From Acidobacteriota bacterium (GTDB lineage Bacteria; Acidobacteriota; Terriglobia; Terriglobales; Acidobacteriaceae), in contig JAKBAG010000206.1 in the NCBI GenBank assembly GCA_021809235.1, positions 1-5,360 of the forward strand: a DNA stretch of 5,360 nt, written 5' to 3'. Position 1 is the first letter of the stretch; the number at the start of each line of letters is the position of its first letter. Made by a program: the position numbers and the translations under genes. Of this stretch, positions 1-5,053 are shown piece by piece. The notes beneath the pieces are model-generated. The model ran no database searches and was not told the DNA's origin. It saw only the letters and a list, made by a program, of their open reading frames with translations.

Positions 1-1426
1 CAAATCCGGATGGGTTCGTACCGGGCGCGTCCTTGAGGTAGTGCGCGAAGAAGCGAGCTTCAATCTGCTGGCGATACTGCTCCCCGATGGCTGCGCCATA
101 CTGCAGAGCGCCGATATGCCGCGTGGTAGCTGACCAGGAGCCATGGCGCCATGGACCTAGCACAAGAAAGTTCTGGCGTGCTGCGTCGTGCGGTTCCAGG
201 CGTTTGTACTCCTCCTGCGGTCCCCACATATCTTCCTGGTCGTAGTAGCCGCCTACAGTCAGCGTCGGAACCGCGACGGAGTTCAGGTGATATTCCACGC
301 CGCGCGCGCGCCACACGGGATCATACGAGGGATGCTGGAGGAAATCCTGCCAGGTCGGCAGTTTCTCCTTGACGCCGGACTGAGCCACATCCTGCGCAAA
401 ACCTCCACGCTCCAGGAAGAAATCGTAGCCATCAATCGGCTGTCCGGAAGCCTCTTTGCCGTAGTCGTCGAGAACGACGTTTTCCTTGCTGCTCTCCAGC
501 ATGATGCCGTAGTCGTAGCCGTAGGTCTGGCGGAAGGCACCGTTGTGAAAGAAGTCATCTCCGCGCCAGACGTCGATCATGGGTGCCTGCGGCGAGATCG
601 CCTTCACCGCCGGGTTTGGATCGATCCCCGCCATCGTCGTCAGGAATCCCGGATAGCTGATGCCCATCACGCCCACGCGACCGTTGTTGCCGGGAAGATT
701 TTTTACCAGCCAGGCCACCGTGTCATAGGCATCCGTGCTTTCGTCGGTGGCTTTGGGGTTGCTGTGGTCGGCGAGCGGGCGCATCATGCGAAATGTCCCT
801 TCCGAACCGTAGCGACCGCGAATATCTTCCTCAACCCGAATGTAGCCGTCGCGGGCTAGCTGTGGCTGGCTGCCGACAAAAGAGGCCGGCGTGGTACCGC
901 TGACCCCATACGGCGTCCGCGTCAGCAGGATGGGGAGAGGTTCATGGATGTCTGTCGGCGTCAGGATCACGGCATGGAGACGAACACCGTCCCGCATGGG
1001 GATCATCGCTTCGCTGCGCTCGTAGTGGTGAAAGAGCAGATGTTCGGGAGGACCGATTCGCTGCAGCGTGACGGGCTCTCGCCCTGGCACGGTACGCAGG
1101 ACCACCCACCCTGCCGGCTGATGTTCGAAGCGGTAAACGACATTTTCGTCGTTCCGGAAGGCTGTTTCGGAGATGGTATGCAGCACCGTGGGCATCTGCC
1201 GCTCGCTCTCCACTACCAGAGTCCCCTTTTGCAGGGAAAAGCTGAGCGGCGTATCCGGCTCGGTGGAATCGGCGTAGGCTCCGGCAAAGGGTGCAAGTTT
1301 TGTGGAGTGCTTGTGGGCCATGGCCGCTGGTTGTATTGCCGCGGCAAGCACCAGCAGAAAGGCAGGCGTGAGCGACCGGTTTACGCGCAAAGCAGAATAC
1401 AGGAAAGAAGTGGAGAGACGGATCAC
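1..1426 (-). CDS. Secreted CocE/NonD hydrolase, alpha-amino acid ester hydrolase-like (C-terminus cut by window edge)
   Basis: Serine hydrolase of the CocE/NonD (S15-type) alpha/beta-hydrolase family; 475 codons are visible and the C-terminus, including the usual jelly-roll domain, lies beyond the left edge. Residues 1 to about 37 form a signal peptide (basic start, hydrophobic PAFLLVLAAA, likely cleavage after AMA), so the enzyme is probably periplasmic. Residues about 45-128 are an extra beta-rich segment (FAGAYADSTEPDTPLSF) before the catalytic domain. Catalytic residues are visible: Ser257 in GISYPG, Asp396 in GGYYDQEDMWG, His428 in GPWRHGSW. Asp291, Glu398 and Asp399 match in spacing the carboxylate cluster that binds the substrate alpha-amino group in alpha-amino acid ester hydrolases (family knowledge, from memory). 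The start is GTG 1426: it has GGAGG 11 bases upstream and keeps the signal peptide whole, whereas the ATG at 1321 would remove it. An in-frame TGA lies upstream. It sits 85 bp after the CDF gene. The true substrate is unknown. Confidence 0.93.
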   Translation of the reverse strand, partial: MIRLSTSFLYSALRVNRSLTPAFLLVLAAAIQPAAMAHKHSTKLAPFAGAYADSTEPDTPLSFSLQKGTLVVESERQMPTVLHTISETAFRNDENVVYRFEHQPAGWVVLRTVPGREPVTLQRIGPPEHLLFHHYERSEAMIPMRDGVRLHAVILTPTDIHEPLPILLTRTPYGVSGTTPASFVGSQPQLARDGYIRVEEDIRGRYGSEGTFRMMRPLADHSNPKATDESTDAYDTVAWLVKNLPGNNGRVGVMGISYPGFLTTMAGIDPNPAVKAISPQAPMIDVWRGDDFFHNGAFRQTYGYDYGIMLESSKENVVLDDYGKEASGQPIDGYDFFLERGGFAQDVAQSGVKEKLPTWQDFLQHPSYDPVWRARGVEYHLNSVAVPTLTVGGYYDQEDMWGPQEEYKRLEPHDAARQNFLVLGPWRHGSWSATTRHIGALQYGAAIGEQYRQQIEARFFAHYLKDAPGTNPSGF

Positions 1427-1437
1427 GTAAGGGAAGA

Positions 1438-1442
1438 CCTCC
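1438..1442 (-). promoter_or_regulatory. Shine-Dalgarno GGAGG for the CocE-family gene
   Basis: The minus strand reads GGAGG here, 11 bases before GTG 1426. The spacing is slightly long, but this site decides in favour of the GTG start over the internal ATG at 1321, which would lose the signal peptide. Confidence 0.6.
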
Positions 1443-1476
1443 AGAATCTGGAAACCATGCGGAGGGATGGAAACCG

Positions 1477-1506
1477 CGATGCAGGCAGGGTATCACGCCT
1501 GTATCG
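1477..1506 (-). terminator. Stem-loop just after the CDF stop codon (terminator or mRNA end hairpin, no U-tract)
   Basis: The minus-strand arms CGATACAGGC (1506-1497) and GCCTGCATCG (1486-1477) pair at 9 of 10 positions with one A/C mismatch around a 10-base loop. The hairpin begins 5 bases after the CDF stop codon. It is not followed by a T-run (CGGTTTCC follows), so it is not a textbook intrinsic terminator. It could be a weak or Rho-assisted terminator, a processing site, or a 3'-end stabiliser between the CDF and CocE-family genes. Confidence 0.4.
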
Positions 1507-1511
1507 GGTCC

Positions 1512-2456
1512 CTAGTGCACGTGGCCATGATGATGCCCATGATGGCCGCAGTCGGTGGCCAACTCTTCCATGGGAATTACACAGCCTTCGCGGATCACGC
1601 AACCTTCATGCTCAAATTGGATGGTCGAGTGGGCAATGTGGAACTCCCGGCGGAGCAACTCCTGCAGGTGAAGCAGAATGCACTGGCTTTCCGAAGGGGG
1701 AATATCTTCAATGCGTACATGGCAGGCCAGAGCGCGGGATTGTGAGCCGAGACTCCACACGTGCAGATCATGAACATCCAGTACACCCTCCACGGAATGC
1801 ATCCGGGAGCGGATATCTCCAACCGCCAGGCCTTGCGGCGTCCCTTCGAGCAGTATGTTCAGCGTCTCCCGCACAATGCTGAAGGAACTCCACAGGATGA
1901 TCGATGCAATTACGAGAGAGAGCGCCGGATCAATCCAATACTGTCCCGTGAGATGGATGATGAAACCACCCACAATAACGGCTAATGTCGAAAGCGTATC
2001 CCCGGCCATGTGCAGGAAGGCGCTGCGCATGTTCACGTCGCGGGCAACCCCCCAAAGCAGCGCTGCAATCAGGCCGTTCATCAGCACACCAGCAGCGGCA
2101 ACCTCCATCATGAGACGAGGCTCCACGGCCACTGGAGCGGCAAGCCGATGGATGGCTTCCACACCGATCCAGAGGGAAAGCACCAGCAGAGTGGATGCGT
2201 TCAGAAAGGCAGCCAGGACGCCGGCGCGCTGGTAGCCGAAGGTCTTCAGATCGTTAGCCGGACGCTGCTGAAAATAGACAGCGACAAAGGAAAGCGCAAG
2301 AGCCAGAAAGTCGGAAGCATTGTGCCCGGCTTCTGAGAGCAATGCCAGAGAATGCGCCCGCCAGCCGGCGTAGAGCGTCACGCCGACATAGGCCAGCGTA
2401 GCGACCATGGAGATCCATAGAACGCGGCTGGTTCGTGAAGGGGCATGTACATGCAT
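1512..2456 (-). CDS. Cation diffusion facilitator (CDF) zinc/divalent-cation exporter, CzcD-like
   Basis: Inner-membrane proton antiporter of 314 residues, a normal CDF length, exporting Zn2+ (possibly also Co2+ or Cd2+) from cytosol to periplasm. Six membrane segments lie near residues 12-31, 38-61, 79-105, 115-138, 147-168 and 172-193. The transport site has the His/Asp pairs His45-Asp49 (SEAGHNASD, TM2) and His149-Asp153 (HMAGD, TM5), the HD-HD pattern associated with zinc in this family. The cytosolic domain (about 200-285) carries the typical HDLHVWSLGS stretch (229-238), then LACHVRI and HSTIQFEHEGC. The tail is metal-ligand rich: Cys286, Cys292, Cys303 and CGHHGHHHGHVH at the end. Start: ATG 2456, because an in-frame TGA lies a short way upstream and the next Met (residue 17) would break TM1. 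The ribosome site is weak (AGGT directly before ATG). The gene lies 61 bp after the small membrane-protein gene and is probably co-transcribed with it. The metal specificity is inferred. Confidence 0.95.
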   Translation of the reverse strand: MHVHAPSRTSRVLWISMVATLAYVGVTLYAGWRAHSLALLSEAGHNASDFLALALSFVAVYFQQRPANDLKTFGYQRAGVLAAFLNASTLLVLSLWIGVEAIHRLAAPVAVEPRLMMEVAAAGVLMNGLIAALLWGVARDVNMRSAFLHMAGDTLSTLAVIVGGFIIHLTGQYWIDPALSLVIASIILWSSFSIVRETLNILLEGTPQGLAVGDIRSRMHSVEGVLDVHDLHVWSLGSQSRALACHVRIEDIPPSESQCILLHLQELLRREFHIAHSTIQFEHEGCVIREGCVIPMEELATDCGHHGHHHGHVH

Positions 2457-2457
2457 A

Positions 2458-2489
2458 CCTGACCAGTGTATGGGGAGAGGTGGTCAAGG
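2458..2489 (-). promoter_or_regulatory. Possible leader stem-loop covering the CDF ribosome site
   Basis: In the CDF leader, CCTTGACCA (minus strand, 2489-2481) can pair with TGGTC-AGG (2465-2458), leaving one bulged A and a 15-base loop. The closing side includes AGG, the only Shine-Dalgarno-like triplet, ending one base before the ATG at 2456. If formed in RNA, it would hide the translation start. The pairing is seen in the sequence; regulation is inference. Confidence 0.3.
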
Positions 2490-2517
2490 CGCTACAGAAG
2501 CATGAACCGACTGTCAC

Positions 2518-3003
2518 TCAGCCAATGGCGCGCGTTGGACGAGGATGGGCCAGATGCGAGCGTAGAAATGGGCTCTCCGGTCGCAGAGCGCGAGGGGCGC
2601 TGTGTGTCCGAAGTCCGCTCCATGTCTCCGCTAGCACAATGCTGTTTTCCGGACTTCCCGGCTGGTATCGAACCGAGCACGGAAGCCCCACAGGAATCTG
2701 CCCGGCATGCGGTTCATCGTGCAGAGCTGTTATGTCCTGCGCGCATTCATAGTGCACGCCGGCAATTTCATACTGATACAGCAGCAGGATCCGCGAAGAA
2801 CCGTTTTCCACGGGAACCTCTGTCTGATCAACCAGCAGGCCATCTACAAGCCGCCCATAACTGACCAGACGCAGACGTCGCTCTCGCTCCAGCTCTTCCG
2901 GAGTCGGCTTGCGATGCTGCAGCATCCAGACAAGCACACCAACACTGGTCAGCAACGCCGCCACGAGCGATGTCCATTGCCAGGTTTGCGCCAGAAAATG
3001 CAT
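2518..3003 (-). CDS. Small single-pass membrane protein of unknown function
   Basis: I do not recognise a named family with confidence. The 161-residue product has one membrane segment near residues 7-28 (SLVAALLTSVGVLVWML), then a charged linker (HRKPTPEELERERR, 30-43), then a small beta-rich domain (about 46-132) with strands such as YGRLVDGLLVD, RILLLYQYEIAGVHYE and CSVRYQPGSPENS. This layout resembles the DUF3592-like group of small membrane-anchored proteins, but only loosely. The last about 30 residues are rich in Arg, Pro, Ser and His (from about 132) and look disordered. Start: ATG 3003 is chosen; the frame is open to TTG 3054, but that would put 17 unlikely residues before the membrane segment. 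A purine-rich GGGAG lies about 13 bases upstream, rather far. It lies 61 bp before the CDF gene on the same strand, suggesting a shared transcript. No function is assigned. Confidence 0.7.
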   Translation of the reverse strand: MHFLAQTWQWTSLVAALLTSVGVLVWMLQHRKPTPEELERERRLRLVSYGRLVDGLLVDQTEVPVENGSSRILLLYQYEIAGVHYECAQDITALHDEPHAGQIPVGLPCSVRYQPGSPENSIVLAETWSGLRTHSAPRALRPESPFLRSHLAHPRPTRAIG

Positions 3004-3012
3004 GAATGCAAG

Positions 3013-3029
3013 GAGTCTCCCGGGGACTC
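3013..3029 (-). promoter_or_regulatory. Short dyad in the leader of the small membrane-protein gene
   Basis: GAGTC (3013-3017) and GACTC (3025-3029) are perfect inverted arms around a CCCGGG-containing centre, 9 bases upstream of ATG 3003 at the nearer edge. In the minus-strand transcript this makes a small hairpin overlapping the only purine-rich ribosome-site candidate (GGGAG). It may be a coincidence of a short palindrome. Confidence 0.25.
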
Positions 3030-3192
3030 TAGGGAGAGCATAACCCAACTGCAAATGGCAGAGAATGCACCGAAGGCGGGAATTTTTGCAGAAAAGGAAT
3101 CCGGAACCGAAACGGGCAACAGGGAGCCTGTTTGGAGCAGCCTCCTCTTCGGTGCAGCGGAGACAGTGGTGGAAGGAATGCTTGTCTCAGAT

Positions 3193-3224
3193 TGGCACAC
3201 TGGCGATCCGCTGCCAGTGTGCCA
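3193..3224 (-). terminator. Perfect 12-bp stem-loop after the M28 peptidase stop codon
   Basis: The arms TGGCACACTGGC (3193-3204) and GCCAGTGTGCCA (3213-3224) are exact reverse complements around an 8-base loop. On the minus strand the hairpin begins 6 bases after the TGA of the peptidase gene. The stem is strong and GC-rich, but the sequence after it (ATCTGAGACAAG) has no T-run, so it is either a non-canonical terminator or a hairpin protecting the peptidase mRNA 3' end. Its position between two same-strand genes supports a transcript boundary here. Confidence 0.6.
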
Positions 3225-3230
3225 GCTTCT

Positions 3231-4940
3231 TCAGCGCAGGCTCTTCTGGCGTGCAGCGGCAAATTCATCCCCTGCATTCCATACGATGGTTGACGGTTGC
3301 GTCAGGGCCTGCCACCCGAGCGCCATGCCGAAGCGCACCAACTCGGCGTTGCCGGAAAAGTCCCAGTCGGCATGGTAGTTATCGGTGAAGTTGTGGTAAT
3401 CGTGTTCCTCAAACTGCTGAAATTTCTGAACTCCCCAGGCTCGGTCATGACCGGCGTAGAGCGTGCCAGGATCAATGGAAAATGCCGGGATGCCGACGCG
3501 CGACAATGAGAAGTGATCCGAGCGATAGTAGCTTCCCGCCTCCGGTCGCGGATCGGGCACGATGGCCAAGTGAAACTGGCGGGCAATCCGCTGAACTGTG
3601 GGATAAAAACTCGTGCGTTGCGCGCCGTTGACGTTGACCTCCCGCGGCATGCCCAGGGGCAGAATCATGTCGTAGTTGATGTCGAGCGCAATCTGGCCGG
3701 CCGGGATGGGTGGATGTTCCCCAAGGTACTGCGAGCCAAGCAAACCCTGCTCCTCCGCCGTGACTGCGGCAAACAGGATGGAGTGCGGCGGGTGAATTCC
3801 GCTGGCCGCCCAGGCATGGGCCATCGCCAGCAGCATGCCTACCCCAGTTGCGTTGTCGGCTGCACCGTTAAACACATTGTCTCCCGTCATGCCTGGGACG
3901 AACCCAAGATGATCGTAATGGGCCGTATACAGTACCGCCTGATCGGGAGCAACGCTGGTAGCTGCAGGCAGCATGGCTACCACGTTGGGCGACTCGAAGT
4001 TGCGCACCTTGCTGCTCACATGGGCATGCAGGCGAACGTTGAGCGGAATCGCGTGAAAGCCACGCTGCCCGGCGGCAGCAAAGGCATGATCAAAATCCAC
4101 ACCCGCAGCTGTGAACAGCTTGCGCGCAACATCCAGCTGAATCCAGCTGGCGGCGCGCAGATGCGGCGCAGGATCGTCTCGCAGGGAGGTCTGCTCGCTG
4201 GTGTTCGAGTTCTTCACCACGTCCCAGCCGTAGCTGGCCAGATCGGTGCGGTGAATGATGATCGCTCCGACTGCCCCCATGCGTGCCGCCTGCTCAAATT
4301 TGTAGGTCCAGCGACCGTAGTAGGTCAGCGCGCGGCCGGCAAAAAAGGATGGATCCTCCGAAGGAGGATCGCCCACAATGCAGACGATAACCTTGCCTTT
4401 GACGTCGATCCCTTTGTAGTCATCCCACTGATACTCCGGTGCCGTGATGCCATAGCCGACAAAAACAAGGGGAGCATCGATCGTGGTCTCCGGAGTTAGG
4501 GTACGGTTGGTAACGGTGTAGTCGTCACCAAAGCGAAGCTGGATGGGCGCTCCCGTCGCCGGTAGAAACTCCATGGATGTGGATGCGGGTCTGACGGTCA
4601 TCCCGACAAAGCGAACCTGTTGCATGTAGCCGCCGTTGTCTCCGGCAGGCTTCAAGCCGTCGAGCGCAAACTGGGTGGCGATATATTTGGCCGCCAGTTC
4701 TCCCCCGCGCAAGCCGGGATACCGACCTTCGAGAAGGTCGTCGGAGAGAAAGCGAACATGGGCCCGAATCTCCTCGGCATGAACATCGCGTTCGGCCTTC
4801 AGCAGGGCATCCTTCGTAGGGGACTGAGCGGCGTGTGCCTGGGCCGCAGCGCTTGTACCGGCTCCCGCAGCAACCAGCACCGCGCTCAGGCACAAGGACA
4901 CACAAAGCCGATGAGACAGACAGGGAATTTTCCTTTGCAT
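3231..4940 (-). CDS. Secreted M28-family zinc metallopeptidase with PA domain
   Basis: Exported two-zinc exopeptidase, expected to remove N-terminal amino acids from peptides outside the cytoplasm; 569 residues, usual for PA-plus-M28 proteins. Residues 1 to about 37 are a signal peptide (MQRKIPCLSH then hydrophobic LCLSAVLVAAGAG, likely cut after AHA). A PA domain is inserted at about 155-300 (APLVFVGYGITAPEYQWDDY, then KGKVIVCIVGDPP). The peptidase core follows with all expected metal ligands and the catalytic acid: His341 (AHYDH), bridging Asp362 (GAADNATG), catalytic Glu396 and ligand Glu397 (TAEEQG), Asp424 (INYDM) and His476 (SDHF). ATG 4940 is the chosen start: GGAAG lies 7 bases upstream and the signal peptide begins at once. 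The open frame reaches a GTG at 4997, but that adds 19 residues ahead of the signal. It is divergent from the gene at 5054, with 113 bp between. Exact substrate preference cannot be read from the sequence. Confidence 0.95.
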   Translation of the reverse strand: MQRKIPCLSHRLCVSLCLSAVLVAAGAGTSAAAQAHAAQSPTKDALLKAERDVHAEEIRAHVRFLSDDLLEGRYPGLRGGELAAKYIATQFALDGLKPAGDNGGYMQQVRFVGMTVRPASTSMEFLPATGAPIQLRFGDDYTVTNRTLTPETTIDAPLVFVGYGITAPEYQWDDYKGIDVKGKVIVCIVGDPPSEDPSFFAGRALTYYGRWTYKFEQAARMGAVGAIIIHRTDLASYGWDVVKNSNTSEQTSLRDDPAPHLRAASWIQLDVARKLFTAAGVDFDHAFAAAGQRGFHAIPLNVRLHAHVSSKVRNFESPNVVAMLPAATSVAPDQAVLYTAHYDHLGFVPGMTGDNVFNGAADNATGVGMLLAMAHAWAASGIHPPHSILFAAVTAEEQGLLGSQYLGEHPPIPAGQIALDINYDMILPLGMPREVNVNGAQRTSFYPTVQRIARQFHLAIVPDPRPEAGSYYRSDHFSLSRVGIPAFSIDPGTLYAGHDRAWGVQKFQQFEEHDYHNFTDNYHADWDFSGNAELVRFGMALGWQALTQPSTIVWNAGDEFAAARQKSLR

Positions 4941-4947
4941 ACTCTCT

Positions 4948-4952
4948 CTTCC
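4948..4952 (-). promoter_or_regulatory. Shine-Dalgarno GGAAG for the M28 peptidase gene
   Basis: The minus strand reads GGAAG followed by 7 bases (AGAGAGT) and then ATG 4940. This purine-rich site supports ATG 4940 as the start instead of the upstream in-frame GTG at 4997. Confidence 0.65.
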
Positions 4953-4976
4953 GGGAAGTATTCTCGCAGCAAGTCC

Positions 4977-5013
4977 ATACAGACTTCTGAATAGCACTTG
5001 CAGAAGATTGTAT
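4977..5013. promoter_or_regulatory. 37-bp imperfect dyad, possible operator between divergent genes
   Basis: The left arm ATACAGACTTCTG (4977-4989) and the reverse complement of the right arm, ATACAATCTTCTG (5013-5001), agree at 11 of 13 positions around an 11-base centre. It lies in the 113-bp space shared by the M28 peptidase and the plus-strand gene, and its right arm contains the best -10-like element for the peptidase gene. This is the usual position of an operator for a dimeric repressor or activator controlling both genes. No known regulator motif was recognised. Confidence 0.4.
5007..5012 (-). promoter_or_regulatory. Candidate -10 element TACAAT for the M28 peptidase gene
   Basis: On the minus strand this reads TACAAT, one change from the sigma-70 consensus TATAAT. 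It would give a leader of about 60 bases before ATG 4940. No good -35 hexamer is found at 16-18 bp spacing, so the call is tentative; an activator binding the overlapping dyad could compensate. Confidence 0.3.
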
Positions 5014-5042
5014 CGATCCTCGTCGGCCTAGATGGGAATGAC

Positions 5043-5047
5043 AGGAG
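5043..5047 (+). promoter_or_regulatory. Shine-Dalgarno AGGAG for the plus-strand gene
   Basis: AGGAG is followed by 6 bases and ATG 5054, ideal spacing. It fixes the start of the right-edge gene, which has no homology-based support inside the window. Confidence 0.75.
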
Positions 5048-5053
5048 AGATTC

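Larger units (their letters stand above)
3004..3230 (-). other. Intergenic region between the M28 peptidase and the small membrane protein
   Basis: This 227-bp gap is the longest non-coding stretch in the window. It holds a perfect stem-loop next to the peptidase stop codon (3193-3224), a 10-bp inverted pair 71 bp apart (3066-3075 and 3147-3156) and a short dyad (3013-3029) just upstream of the next start. No open frame in it looks like a gene. It is the likely place for the promoter of the three downstream genes, but I see no convincing -35/-10 pair. Confidence 0.6.

Noticed and set aside
188..859. Plus-strand open frame of 223 codons
   Set aside because: It is antisense to the catalytic core of the CocE-family gene and its translation has no recognisable domain.
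1512..1545. His-rich repeat near the CDF C-terminus read as a DNA tandem repeat
   Set aside because: The repetitiveness comes from His/Gly codons of a coding tail; there is no longer repeat unit or array.
944..1882. Long open frame on the plus strand of 312 codons
   Set aside because: It runs opposite the CDF and CocE-family genes, whose motifs are unmistakable; its translation is Arg/His/Gly-rich and shows no family.
2465..2517. TTGACC in the CDF leader as a -35 element
   Set aside because: No -10-like hexamer lies at 16-18 bp; the nearest, TACACT, is only 11 bp away.
3004..3054. TTG start at 3054 for the small membrane protein (17 more residues)
   Set aside because: The added residues show no conserved feature, and ATG 3003 directly precedes the membrane anchor. 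A rare TTG start has no strong ribosome site here.
3026..3054. Possible promoter for the small membrane protein: TTGCAG, 17 bp, TAGAGT on the minus strand
   Set aside because: Only 3 of 6 and 4 of 6 consensus matches; too weak to list as a feature.
3513..4499. Long open frame on the plus strand of 328 codons
   Set aside because: It lies wholly antisense to the M28 peptidase with all its zinc ligands; it is a GC-driven mirror of that gene.
4941..4997. In-frame extension of the M28 gene to a GTG at 4997 (19 more residues)
   Set aside because: It would bury the signal peptide behind an extra segment, overlaps the dyad and -10 candidate, and lacks the good GGAAG spacing that ATG 4940 has.
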